Shown piece after piece: positions 45,277 through 53,552 of a DNA stretch of 64,000 nt. Under the pieces are notes generated by a model that was not told where the DNA came from, did no database searches, and saw nothing but the letters and a program-made list of their open reading frames with translations. The translations under genes were made by a program, and so were the position numbers. Source of the DNA: an uncultured Sutterella sp. (lineage in GTDB: Bacteria > Pseudomonadota > Gammaproteobacteria > Burkholderiales > Burkholderiaceae_F); NCBI GenBank assembly GCA_902463725.1, contig CABQGK010000003.1:221718-285717 (forward strand), read 5' to 3'. Position 1 is the first letter of the stretch. Every line of letters starts with the position of its first letter.

Positions 45277-46230
45277 ATGCAAAAGAAGCTTTTTGCGTTG
45301 TTTGCCGCAGCCGCTTTGTCGATGCCGATGATGGCATCCGCATGGGCCCCGACGGGCGACGTCACCGTCATCGTCGCCTATAAGGCCGGCTCCGGCACCG
45401 ACACTGGTGCGCGTTTACTCGCCTCGGAAGCTGAAAAATACGTCGGCAAGACGCTCATCATCAACAACCTGCCTGGTGCGGATGGCAAGATCGGCTGGAC
45501 TGAGCTCGTCAAAGCAAAACCCGATGGACAGACCATTGGTTTTATCAACTTGCCGACCTTCACAACGCTGGCTACGATGCCCAACGCGCCATTTACTACG
45601 GCCAAGATTGTTCCGATTGTCAATCACTTGACCGAAACGGGCGTGGTGGTTGTACGAGCTGACTCTCCCTACAAGACGCTCAAAGATCTCGTGGAAGCCG
45701 CCAAGGCTAACCCGAATCTGAAGGCTTCAACTAACGGTCGCAAGGCCTCCAACCACACCGCCGCAGAGCTCTTTGCAAAATCCGCGGGCTTCAAGTACAA
45801 GGCTATCCCCTATGGCGGTACGGCTGACCAGTTGCTGCGCTTGCGTCAGGGGGAAGTAGACTTCTCTTGCGCTAAGGTAGCTGACGTCGCGAATTTCATC
45901 AGCGGTTCTGATGCTCAGTTCCGTGTGCTCGGTGTCTTCAGCCCGAAGCGCCTTGCTGAACTGCCTGATGTTCCGACGCTCGGTGAGTTGGGCTACTACA
46001 AGGAATGGTATGGTTCGGCTCGCGCCATCGTGGCGCCAGCGGGTACGCCTGACGACGTCATCCAGTTCTATGTCGAGGCGTTCAAGAAGACCATGACGGA
46101 TCCAGCTAATATCGAAGCCCACCAGAAAGCTGGCCTCTCCATGGACTTCATGGACAATAAGCAGCTCGGCGAACTCATCAAGCAGCAGGAAGTGTTTGCT
46201 CGCGATACCGTAGCCAAGCTTTTTGACTAA
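45277..46230 (+). CDS. tctC: Tripartite tricarboxylate transporter binding protein TctC
   Basis: 317 residues. A signal peptide (MQKKLFALFAAAALS, cut after ...MMASA) leads into the Bug/TctC fold: VIVAYKAGSGTDTGARLLA, NNLPGADGKIGW, IPYGGTADQLLRLRQGEVD (part) and the C-terminal APAGTPDDV. It captures the substrate in the periplasm for TctAB. ATG 45277 follows GTAAGGA; an ATG nine bases earlier is possible. Normally tctC comes first in the operon; here it follows tctBA and has its own promoter. Confidence 0.92.
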   Translation: MQKKLFALFAAAALSMPMMASAWAPTGDVTVIVAYKAGSGTDTGARLLASEAEKYVGKTLIINNLPGADGKIGWTELVKAKPDGQTIGFINLPTFTTLATMPNAPFTTAKIVPIVNHLTETGVVVVRADSPYKTLKDLVEAAKANPNLKASTNGRKASNHTAAELFAKSAGFKYKAIPYGGTADQLLRLRQGEVDFSCAKVADVANFISGSDAQFRVLGVFSPKRLAELPDVPTLGELGYYKEWYGSARAIVAPAGTPDDVIQFYVEAFKKTMTDPANIEAHQKAGLSMDFMDNKQLGELIKQQEVFARDTVAKLFD

Positions 46231-46310
46231 AACGCAGACTTAACGCGGGCGAGACGGATCAACAACACTCGCCCCGTTATACTGCTCTCTAAAGCGCACT
46301 GTGCCCAGCC

Positions 46311-46331
46311 AAGACCTTCTTAGCTGGGCAC
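46311..46331 (+). terminator. Terminator-like hairpin after tctC
   Basis: The arms GTGCCCAGC and GCTGGGCAC (46311-46319, 46323-46331) enclose a region with short loop bases when folded inward; AGGCTTATT follows. It lies between the convergent tctC and aldo/keto reductase genes. Confidence 0.5.
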
Positions 46332-46386
46332 AGGCTTATTAACGACTCAGAAAGCGTAACGCGCTTTGCCTGCAAGAGGCAGTGCG

Positions 46387-47235
46387 TCAGTCTGCCTTGT
46401 AGTGCGCAAGCCACTCAATCGTCTTAGGATCATCGTGATCAAGGAAGAGGCTTTTACCCAAGTCGAGAGCACCGAGACGCGCCATCTCCTCAGCTGAGAG
46501 CGAAAAATCGAAAACCTGCAGGTTCTCAGTAATTCGCTCTGCATGAACGGACTTAGGAATCACGACGACGCCACGCTCAATCAGAAAGCGCAAAGCAACT
46601 TGCGCAACGCTCTTGCCATGGGTACGGGCAATCTCAGCCATGACAGGATTTTGGAAGAAATTATTCCGCCCCTCCGCAAAAGGCCCCCAACTTTCAATCT
46701 GCACGCCCTTTTCCTGCATATAGGCAACGGCCGCCGTTTGCTGGCAGAACACATGGGTCTCAACCTGATTAACCGCAGGAACAACATCCGTAAAGCTAAT
46801 GAGATCGGCCAAGCGACCCGCAGAGAAGTTCGACACACCAATTGCACGAATATCACCCGCCTGCATCAAGCGGTTCATGGCGCGCCACGCGCCATAGACA
46901 TCATTGAAAGGCTGATGGATGAGGTAGAGATCCAAATAGTCGAGTCCCAAGCGGCGCATCGACGCTGCAAACGCCTCAGGTGCTTTAGCCTCCGTGGTGT
47001 GCGTAATCCAGAGTTTGGTCGTGATGAAGAACTCCTCACGCGGCACGCCCGATTCGCGAATTGCTTCACCGACCACCGCCTCGTTGCCATAGGCTTGAGC
47101 GGTATCGATCAAGCGATAGCCTGCTTCGATCGCAGCAAGCAAAGCACGGCGGGTTTCAGCGGGATCCGTCATCTGGTAAACACCAAAGCCGAGTTGAGGC
47201 ATCTGTACGCCATTGTTAAGTTTCACCGATTGCAC
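46387..47235 (-). CDS. Aldo/keto reductase
   Basis: 282 residues of the AKR superfamily. The catalytic tetrad is visible: Asp and Tyr in IDTAQAYGNE, Lys in TTKLW and His in LYLIHQPF. NADPH site residues lie in the C-terminal part (VIPKSVHAERITENL, then FDFSLS). It resembles 2,5-diketogluconate reductase or glyoxal reductase (YvgN/DkgA group). The start is taken as GTG 47235 because AAAAGGAG lies seven bases before it. It stands convergent to tctC and in the way of the frr-uppS order. Confidence 0.9.
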   Translation of the reverse strand: MQSVKLNNGVQMPQLGFGVYQMTDPAETRRALLAAIEAGYRLIDTAQAYGNEAVVGEAIRESGVPREEFFITTKLWITHTTEAKAPEAFAASMRRLGLDYLDLYLIHQPFNDVYGAWRAMNRLMQAGDIRAIGVSNFSAGRLADLISFTDVVPAVNQVETHVFCQQTAAVAYMQEKGVQIESWGPFAEGRNNFFQNPVMAEIARTHGKSVAQVALRFLIERGVVVIPKSVHAERITENLQVFDFSLSAEEMARLGALDLGKSLFLDHDDPKTIEWLAHYKAD

Positions 47236-47350
47236 AGTCGAACTCCTTTTCAATGAGATTTTTGGTGTGCTCTCAGTCTAGCGGTCGTCGCACAGCAGCA
47301 GTTGCTGAAAAGTACCGCACCCTTGCCTGATTCTCTCCTTTTGTTGTCCC

Positions 47351-47393
47351 GAAAAAGAAAATAGGCTGGGAAACGGATGTGTTTCACCAGCCT
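47351..47393 (-). terminator. Terminator of frr
   Basis: On the minus strand the arms AGGCTGG and CCAGCCT (with an inner GTGAAAC/GTTTCCC pairing) are followed by ATTTTCTTTTTC, 32 bases after the frr stop. Confidence 0.75.
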
Positions 47394-47424
47394 CATGGAA
47401 TCGATGTGCTACGCACAAACGGTC

Positions 47425-47985
47425 TTAGACCGTCATGATTTCCTTATCTTTCTCAGCGACAACCTTATCGATTTCTGCGATGTACTTGTCGGTAACCTTC
47501 TGAACTTCGTCTTTGGCGCGGCGTTCTTCGTCTTCGCTAATTTCCTTTTCCTTGCAGAGGTGCTCAATGCTCGTATTGGCTTCACGGCGAAGGTTACGCA
47601 CGGCCACCTTGGCATCTTCACCCAAGCTACGAACCACCTTGGTGAGTTCGCGACGGCGCTCTTCGGTGAGCGGCGGCAAAGGCAGACGAATCACATCACC
47701 GTTGGTGGCAGGGTTAAGACCCAAATCCGACTCACGAATGGCCTTTTCAATGACGGGGACCATCTTCTTTTCCCACGGCTGCACCGTAAGCGTACGAGCA
47801 TCCGCCACTCCAAGCTGCGCAACCTGAGAGAGCGGCGTCATCGCGCCGTAATAGTCAACGTGGATATGGTCAAGCAGGCCCGTGGAAGCACGGCCCGTAC
47901 GAATCTTCGTAAAACCTTCGCGGGTGTTTTCAACCGTACGCGTCATCTTGTGCTGCAGCTGGCTGATGATTTCAGAAACTGTCAT
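47425..47985 (-). CDS. frr: Ribosome recycling factor
   Basis: 186 residues, normal length. It splits ribosomes after termination, together with EF-G. VSEIISQLQHKM at the start, the conserved GRAST (residues about 31-35), IRLPLPPLTEERRREL and the C-terminal EIDKVVAEKDKEIM are typical. The ATG at 47985 follows CCGGAG; a longer frame to 48183 would overlap pyrH and is not real. Confidence 0.96.
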   Translation of the reverse strand: MTVSEIISQLQHKMTRTVENTREGFTKIRTGRASTGLLDHIHVDYYGAMTPLSQVAQLGVADARTLTVQPWEKKMVPVIEKAIRESDLGLNPATNGDVIRLPLPPLTEERRRELTKVVRSLGEDAKVAVRNLRREANTSIEHLCKEKEISEDEERRAKDEVQKVTDKYIAEIDKVVAEKDKEIMTV

Positions 47986-48151
47986 TGTGTACTCCGGATT
48001 TGAAGGGGGCGCAACAGAAAGCAGCTGTGACGCCACTCGCTCTAGCATCCCTCTCAATTGAAATTCTTCCACATTACACAGCTCAGCGCTGCCCACTGTG
48101 GCAGTCCTGAGCGGCGTGGATAATCCTTTTATTTTAGCGGGAAAAGGTGCC

Positions 48152-48886
48152 TTAGGAATGAACGAGCGTACCCTCGTTTTCACCTAGGACCACGCGACGC
48201 AAGGCGCCCTTTTTATTGATATTAAACACCTTGATCGGGAGGCGCTGCTCGCGGCAAAGCGCAAAGGCCGTCGCATCCATCACCTTGAGGTTGGCGTGCA
48301 GGGCCTGATCAAACGTCAACTGGTCAAACATTGTGGCGTTCGGGTCGAGCTTCGGATCCGCGGTATAAATACCATCAACCTTCGTGGCCTTGAGCACAAT
48401 CTGTGCGCCGATTTCTGCACCACGCAACGCGGCCGTGGTGTCCGTCGTCATAAAGGGATTACCCGTGCCCGCGGCGAAAATCACCACGCGGCCAAGGCGC
48501 AAGTGACGCAGCGCTTTGCCACGGATATAGGGCTCAGCCACCTGCTCGATATGCAACGCGCTCTGTACACGGGCCTCAACACCGTTATTGCGGCATGCAT
48601 CCTGCAGTGCCATGGCGTTCATCACCGTTGCGAGCATCCCCATGTAGTCACCCGTAGCACGGTCCATACCCGTGGCGCCGAGCGCCACACCGCGGAAAAT
48701 ATTCCCGCCGCCCACAACAATGCCAACCTGAACGCCGAGTTCAACGACGCTCTTAATTTCCTCGACCATACGTGCGAGCACATCACGATTGATCCCGAAG
48801 TGATCTTCGCCCATGAGAGCCTCGCCCGAGAGTTTGAGCAAAATGCGTTGATACACCGGCTTGGCCATTTCAGTTGTTTCTTGCAT
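48152..48886 (-). CDS. pyrH: UMP kinase
   Basis: 244 residues of the bacterial amino-acid-kinase-fold UMP kinase. LLKLSGEALMGEDHFG, IVVGGGNIFRG, GTGNPFMTTDTTAALRG and GIYTADPK mark the active site. It phosphorylates UMP with ATP. ATG 48886 follows GGAG at eight bases. Confidence 0.96.
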   Translation of the reverse strand: MQETTEMAKPVYQRILLKLSGEALMGEDHFGINRDVLARMVEEIKSVVELGVQVGIVVGGGNIFRGVALGATGMDRATGDYMGMLATVMNAMALQDACRNNGVEARVQSALHIEQVAEPYIRGKALRHLRLGRVVIFAAGTGNPFMTTDTTAALRGAEIGAQIVLKATKVDGIYTADPKLDPNATMFDQLTFDQALHANLKVMDATAFALCREQRLPIKVFNINKKGALRRVVLGENEGTLVHS

Positions 48887-48959
48887 TGATGATTCTCCGC
48901 TTTTCAGAGCCTACAGGGTGCGGCAGTCACTAGCGCCGCGCCACGCCAAAATTCCGTCC

Positions 48960-48965
48960 ATTATA
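48960..48965 (-). promoter_or_regulatory. Candidate -10 of a pyrH promoter
   Basis: TATAAT on the minus strand, 74 bases before the pyrH ATG. The -35 is poor (GGTGAA at 17 bases). Its position after the tsf terminator supports a separate pyrH-frr transcript. Confidence 0.4.
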
Positions 48966-49102
48966 TAGAATCCTCAGCACTTTCACCTAGTATTTCTCAG
49001 GCGACTTTTTCGCAGAATCTGCCGCCCGAGCTATCTTTCTCAACGTCTATCGTTACACGCACTGAGCGCAGGCGGCACCTGCGCCAAAAGGCCTAGAAAC
49101 AA

Positions 49103-49133
49103 AAAAGGAAGCATCAGTAACGAGCTTCCTTTT
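49103..49133 (-). terminator. Terminator of tsf
   Basis: On the minus strand AAAAGGAAGC and GCTTCCTTTT pair perfectly around an 11-base loop and are followed by TTG and T-rich bases. Confidence 0.85.
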
Positions 49134-49209
49134 CTTACGTCAGAGCGTCTGCGCCAAAGAATCTCTAAGGACAGCAGGCGCTCTATAGCGCGGTGGTGTC
49201 AAGCGCCAA

Positions 49210-50097
49210 TTAGGCGTTCTTAGCAGCAGCGACCTGAGCAGCCACTTCGGCAGCAAAGTCGTCGTTGCGCTTTTCAAGACCTTCACCCACCACATAGAGC
49301 ACGTAGCCAGCCACTTCAGCCTTATGGGACTTGAGCAACTGAGCGATCGTGGTCTTGTCGTCCTTAACGAAAGGCTGATTGAGCAGCGTCACTTCCTTGA
49401 GGAACTTCGCCACGGAACCATCCGCAATGCGATCGAGCATCGCTTCGGGCTTGCCAGCTTCGCGAGCCTTTTCTAGCGCGATACGACGTTCGCTAGCGAT
49501 CGCTTCAGGATCAACACCACTCTCATCGAGCGCCTTCGGCTTGGAGGCGGCGATGTGCATGGCGAGGTCATAGGAGAGTTCGTCATCGGCACCAATCGTA
49601 TCGACGATCACACCAATCTTGGAGCCATGGACGTAGGAGTTGAGAAGGCCCTTGGCTTCAACACGTTCGAAGCGGCGGAACGTCATATTTTCGCCGATCT
49701 TACCCACGAGCGCGGTACGCACTTCTTCGAGGGTCTTGTCACCGAGCTTGCAGGCACCGAGCGCAGCCACATCAGCGGGGTTCTGTTCAACCACGAGACG
49801 CACAGCGTCCTTGGCCATCTGAATGAACTCAGGGTTCTTCGCCACGAAGTCGGTTTCGGAGTTGACTTCGAGCAGAGCACCGACCTTGCGGTCTTCAGAG
49901 AGGTGCACCACCACGACGCCTTCGGCCGTGATGCGGGCGGCTGCCTTGGTGGCTTTGTTGCCGAGCTTAACGCGAAGGATCTCTTCAGCCTTGGCCATAT
50001 CGCCATCGGCTTCCGTCAGAGCCTTCTTGCATTCCATCATCGGGGCGTCGGTCTTGACGCGCAATTCCTTGACCATAGCAGCGCTAATAACAGCCAT
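49210..50097 (-). CDS. tsf: Elongation factor Ts
   Basis: 295 residues. The N-terminal UBA-like part shows VKELRVKTDAPMMECKKAL (part) and LRVKLGNKATKAA; the core has SETDFVAKNPEF. It recycles EF-Tu by nucleotide exchange. ATG 50097 follows AGGAG at seven bases. Confidence 0.96.
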   Translation of the reverse strand: MAVISAAMVKELRVKTDAPMMECKKALTEADGDMAKAEEILRVKLGNKATKAAARITAEGVVVVHLSEDRKVGALLEVNSETDFVAKNPEFIQMAKDAVRLVVEQNPADVAALGACKLGDKTLEEVRTALVGKIGENMTFRRFERVEAKGLLNSYVHGSKIGVIVDTIGADDELSYDLAMHIAASKPKALDESGVDPEAIASERRIALEKAREAGKPEAMLDRIADGSVAKFLKEVTLLNQPFVKDDKTTIAQLLKSHKAEVAGYVLYVVGEGLEKRNDDFAAEVAAQVAAAKNA

Positions 50098-50336
50098 GTT
50101 CAATCTCCTAAAAATGTGAGTAGAGAAACGAAAACGTGCTCACTCTTGCTAGCAAGCGTCTAAACACCCGCTGCAGCCTCAGCACGAGGCTTGAGTCAGC
50201 GTACCTTACCCAATCGACCGTGCCTCACGCTTTTTTGCAGAGGCCGCCCCAAACTAGGGATTGTCCTGGGAGGCATATAAGAAATCTGGCAGCACCGCCA
50301 TCGTCGCTTACGCATGGATGGTGCGGTGCTTGATAA

Positions 50337-50372
50337 GAAAAAGGGGACTGACGTGCTGTCGGCCCCCCTTTT
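50337..50372 (-). terminator. Terminator or attenuator between rpsB and tsf
   Basis: On the minus strand AAAAGGGG and CCCCTTTT enclose a second stem GAC/GTC and are followed by TTC. It would limit read-through from rpsB into tsf. Confidence 0.65.
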
Positions 50373-50437
50373 CCGCTCACGCTACAGGCGGCTGCTGTGC
50401 TTTGACGTTGCAGAGCAGATGCCTGTCTCGTGATCAA

Positions 50438-50475
50438 GGCGCGGTGCGCTCTGAGCACTCAGAGCGCGAGGCGCC
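50438..50475 (-). other. Large perfect hairpin after rpsB
   Basis: GCGCTCTGAG and CTCAGAGCGC (50446-50455 and 50458-50467) form a 10-bp perfect inverted repeat with only two bases between. GGCGC and GCGCC extend it outside. It begins 35 bases after the rpsB stop and has no T-run. Confidence 0.6.
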
Positions 50476-50509
50476 TTCATTGACTGAGTTGACTCTCAGC
50501 GCTCGAAAA

Positions 50510-51271
50510 TCAGGCAGCCGGCGTTTCGTCTTCAGCCGATTCCTCGACTTCAACGAATTCCTCTTCCTTGGCAGCTTCAACGACTTCCGTCTGGCTGTCA
50601 GCACGGCCAGCGAGGATCGCGTCAGCAATACCCTTGGCGTAGATGGCAACAGCCTTGGCAGCGTCGTCATTGCCAGGGATCACGTAGTCAACGCCTTCAG
50701 GATTGTGGTTCGTGTCCACAACAGCGATGACAGGAATACCAAGCTTGTTAGCTTCCTGAATGGCAATCTTGTGGTAGCCAACGTCGATGATGAAGAGCGC
50801 ATCGGGCAGGCCATTCATTTCCTTGATGCCGCCGATGGACTTGTTCATCTTTTCGATGGCGCGTTCAAAGTCGAGCGCTTCCTTCTTCGTCAGGTTGGCG
50901 GCCGTACCGTCTTCAACCTGCTGTTCCATGTCCTTGAGGCGCTTGATCGTGCCACGGACGGTCTTGAAGTTGGTAAGCGTGCCACCGAGCCAACGCTGGT
51001 CGACGTAGGGGCAGCCCGCACGCTGAGCTTCAGCGGCGATGATTTCGCGGCCACCGCGCTTGGTGTCCACAAAGAGCACATTGCCACCCTGCGCAGCGAG
51101 GCGACGGATGAACTTGCAGGCTTCTTCAAAATTGGCAACCGTCTTTTCGAGGTTGATGATGTGAATCTTGTTGCGGGCGCCAAAGATGTACTTGCCCATC
51201 TTCGGGTTCCAGAAACGGGTCTGGTGACCGAAATGGCAACCAGCTTCAAGCATTTCACGCATGCTGACCAT
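50510..51271 (-). CDS. rpsB: 30S ribosomal protein S2
   Basis: 253 residues. MREMLEAGCHFGHQTRFWNP (part), GTLTNFKTV, NGLPDALFIIDVGYHK (part) and VDTNHNPEGVDYVIPGNDD (part) are hallmark S2 segments; an acidic C-terminal tail follows (EEEFVEVEESAED). The ATG at 51271 was chosen by its GGAG upstream; ATG 51262 is also possible. Confidence 0.96.
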   Translation of the reverse strand: MVSMREMLEAGCHFGHQTRFWNPKMGKYIFGARNKIHIINLEKTVANFEEACKFIRRLAAQGGNVLFVDTKRGGREIIAAEAQRAGCPYVDQRWLGGTLTNFKTVRGTIKRLKDMEQQVEDGTAANLTKKEALDFERAIEKMNKSIGGIKEMNGLPDALFIIDVGYHKIAIQEANKLGIPVIAVVDTNHNPEGVDYVIPGNDDAAKAVAIYAKGIADAILAGRADSQTEVVEAAKEEEFVEVEESAEDETPAA

Positions 51272-51770
51272 GAGAATTCTCCAAGGTTTAAAGTCTGACA
51301 CGCCCTTTGGGAACCCCGTCAATGGGAGGCACCTCGGTTTGAGGACGTGCGCGGATTATCTTGGGGCCGACTAAGGTCTCCCAAGTTGGTTGATAAGGTG
51401 AACGTCCTGCAAGAGGCAGAAAGCTCACAGCTCAAAGCGCACGATTATACGGAGAGCGTAAGCTCAACGCAAGCCCGAGTGCCGTTTTTTCCATCAACTT
51501 CTAACAAACTGCGCAGAGCGGCTCGCACAAAAAATGCTGACTTTCTTGCTCGGAAGCGCAGAGAGCACTGTGCTAAGATCAACGAAATCCGCACGGAGCG
51601 CGGTTCGCTCCGAGTCTTAGCGGGTTAGCAAACGGCGCGACAATCACGACGCAGAGTCCATACGCTCAACGCGCTATTGCTAGTCTCCCCTTAGGGCGCT
51701 TCTTCTTTTCAGAGTGCCGCCCCAAGCACTACAGACACGGCCCGCCACCGTTGAAATTTTTAAGATAAAC
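51272..51770. other. Divergent region between rpsB and map
   Basis: About 500 bases with no gene. It holds the rpsB promoter and leader (left part) and, near map, a hairpin CGGAGCG-CGGTT-CGCTCCG (51594-51612). Confidence 0.55.
51444..51472 (-). promoter_or_regulatory. Candidate promoter of rpsB
   Basis: On the minus strand TTGCGT (51467-51472), 17 bases and TATAAT (51444-51449). It gives an untranslated leader of about 165 bases, long enough for S2 autoregulation. Confidence 0.6.
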
Positions 51771-52592
51771 ATGGCTATTTCTATCAAAACCCCCGAGGAT
51801 ATTGCTGGGCTACGCGTCGCAGGGCGCCTCGCTGGCGAACTCCTTGACTATCTGACGCCGTTCGTCAAGCCGGGCATTAGCACGGCTGAGCTCGATAAAC
51901 TCGCCTATGACTACACCCTCTCTCAGGGCTGCATTCCTGCCTGCCTCGGCTACACGCCACCAGGGATGACCCCCTACCCCGCGACGACCTGCATCTCAAT
52001 TAATCATGTGGTCTGCCATGGGATTCCGAGCGAGAAAAAACTCAAGGATGGCGATATCGTCAATATTGATGTCACGAGCATCAAGGACGGCTACCACGGG
52101 GATACATCTCGTATGTTCGTGGTTGGCAAGCCCACCATTGCAGGCGCTCGCATGGCCGATCTCGCTTTCAAAGCAATGTGGGCCGGTATTGACGCGGTTC
52201 GTCCTGGCGGACACTTCAATGACATTGGCGTCGCTATTCAGGCGTTTGCTGACGAGCACGGCATCTCGGTGGTGCGTGACTACGGCGGACACGGCATTGG
52301 ACGCGTTTTTCATGAAGACCCCCACGTCAACCACTTCCCCGTGCACACGCCGACACCAGAATTCAAACCAGGCATGGTCTTTACGGTCGAGCCGATGGTG
52401 AACGCAGGGCGCTGGGGCGTGACAATGCTCAAGGACGGTTGGACCGTCGTCACCAAGGACCATTCGCTCTCTGCGCAATGGGAGCACATGGTGCTCGTAA
52501 CCGAGACGGGCTACGACATTTTGACGGTGAGTAAAGGCACACAGGCGCCGCCCGATTTTGTGAAGGGCTGGAAGTTACCCGAAAACCGTTAA
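51771..52592 (+). CDS. map: Methionine aminopeptidase type I
   Basis: 273 residues. It removes the initiator methionine from new proteins. The metal site residues are in NIDVTSIKDGYHGDTSRMF (part), GHGIGRVFHEDPHV, FTVEPMV and WEHMVLVTE. The ATG at 51771 was chosen by homology (MAISIKTPEDI); an upstream frame to 51714 lacks a signal. Divergent from rpsB, as in many proteobacteria. Confidence 0.96.
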   Translation: MAISIKTPEDIAGLRVAGRLAGELLDYLTPFVKPGISTAELDKLAYDYTLSQGCIPACLGYTPPGMTPYPATTCISINHVVCHGIPSEKKLKDGDIVNIDVTSIKDGYHGDTSRMFVVGKPTIAGARMADLAFKAMWAGIDAVRPGGHFNDIGVAIQAFADEHGISVVRDYGGHGIGRVFHEDPHVNHFPVHTPTPEFKPGMVFTVEPMVNAGRWGVTMLKDGWTVVTKDHSLSAQWEHMVLVTETGYDILTVSKGTQAPPDFVKGWKLPENR

Positions 52593-52643
52593 AGCACCGC
52601 GAGCTAACGTCACGCTCTTTGCTACGCAGACGTTTTCCTCGGC

Positions 52644-52682
52644 AGAGGCCGCACGCTCTCTTGGCGTTTGCGGCCTCTTTGT
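52644..52682 (+). terminator. Terminator of map
   Basis: AGAGGCCGC and GCGGCCTCT (52644-52652, 52670-52678) with TTTGTC behind, 51 bases after the map stop. Confidence 0.75.
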
Positions 52683-52723
52683 CAACCACTTCGTTCTGAG
52701 TCGCTCAAAACCTAGAAATCACA

Positions 52724-53425
52724 ATGAAAAACTGTCTACAAATCATTGCAGCACGCTACCGGCATGCGCCAGGAAACCCATCGCGCCAACGTGCTTCCAA
52801 TTTTGACTGGCAAGGTTCTGTCGACGCGCCAAGCGCTCACAGCGCGCGCATCCTTGTGACGAATCTGAGCGACATGACGACCCTGCCCTTTGAGGAACAC
52901 GAGAACTTCGCGCAAGTAAAGCAACCCTCATTCGCAGCACAGACAAGCCCATCGGTCGGGGGGCACGAAACAAACAGCAACCTTACCCACGGCACGATGC
53001 CGCAAGACGATGGGCAGAGCCCTGACCCACTTGCTAGGGCTGCGCTTCTCATTTTTCATGCCGACACCGCACCGCTTCTGCTCGGACTAGTGAAAGCGCA
53101 AACCATCATTGCGCACGATGCGCGGGTGACACTCGACGTGATCAAGCGGGCAGAAGATGATTCAACAGAGACTTGGCACCTCTGCTTTGCTGCGCAATAC
53201 GACACAAACGACGCCAACTTTGAGCGCTGTTGGCATCAGGGTCCCTTTGTCGCAAGCTACAAGCGCGCCAAAACGGCTTCTGAGACCAAACTCAAGCTGC
53301 CAAGCGTTGACACGCATGCTGATACCCTTCTTTGGCAGTGGCTTTGTGAAGATGAGCGCGTCGCACTGCGCTTTGATCTAGGCGAAAACGTACTGATCTT
53401 CGCAAAAAATACTACCCTACTCTAG
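52724..53425 (+). CDS. Hypothetical protein between map and the glycosyltransferase
   Basis: 233 residues from ATG 52724, or 183 from an ATG at 52874 (MTTLPFEEHEN). I do not recognise it. The first 100 residues are low in structure and rich in S, T, N and Q. The last 130 look folded (ARAALLIFHADTAPLLLGLV, VTLDVIKRAED, WHLCFAAQYD, LLWQWLCEDERVALRFDLG). No signal peptide or membrane helix is evident. No strong ribosome binding site decides the start. It lies on the same strand as map, behind the map terminator. Confidence 0.6.
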   Translation: MKNCLQIIAARYRHAPGNPSRQRASNFDWQGSVDAPSAHSARILVTNLSDMTTLPFEEHENFAQVKQPSFAAQTSPSVGGHETNSNLTHGTMPQDDGQSPDPLARAALLIFHADTAPLLLGLVKAQTIIAHDARVTLDVIKRAEDDSTETWHLCFAAQYDTNDANFERCWHQGPFVASYKRAKTASETKLKLPSVDTHADTLLWQWLCEDERVALRFDLGENVLIFAKNTTLL

Positions 53426-53552
53426 GCAGTTTTAGTTAGAATCGGGAGAAGTCCTCAAGAAGTCTCCGCACTCCGAACTCAGCGCAGCCCCTTGGCTGCT
53501 TTGCGTTGGGAGTTCGTCCCATCGGCCCTGTTATCTCTGAAGACATTTTTTG

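Larger units (their letters stand above)
48887..49209. other. Gap between tsf and pyrH
   Basis: No gene is seen. The stretch holds the tsf terminator at 49103-49133 and the pyrH promoter candidate at 48960. Confidence 0.6.
50098..50509. other. Structured gap between rpsB and tsf
   Basis: About 410 bases with no gene. From right to left it holds the perfect hairpin (50438-50475), the terminator (50337-50372) and a further GC-rich hairpin (about 50291-50330, GCACCGC...GCGGTGC). The rest, 50098-50290, shows no clear signal. Confidence 0.6.

Noticed and set aside
47986..48183. Longer start of frr reaching into pyrH
   Set aside because: The added residues match nothing, overlap pyrH, and the ATG at 47985 has a ribosome binding site.
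50261..51298. 345-residue plus-strand frame opposite rpsB
   Set aside because: It is the antisense of rpsB, which has all S2 signatures, and the predicted protein resembles nothing and has no ribosome binding site.
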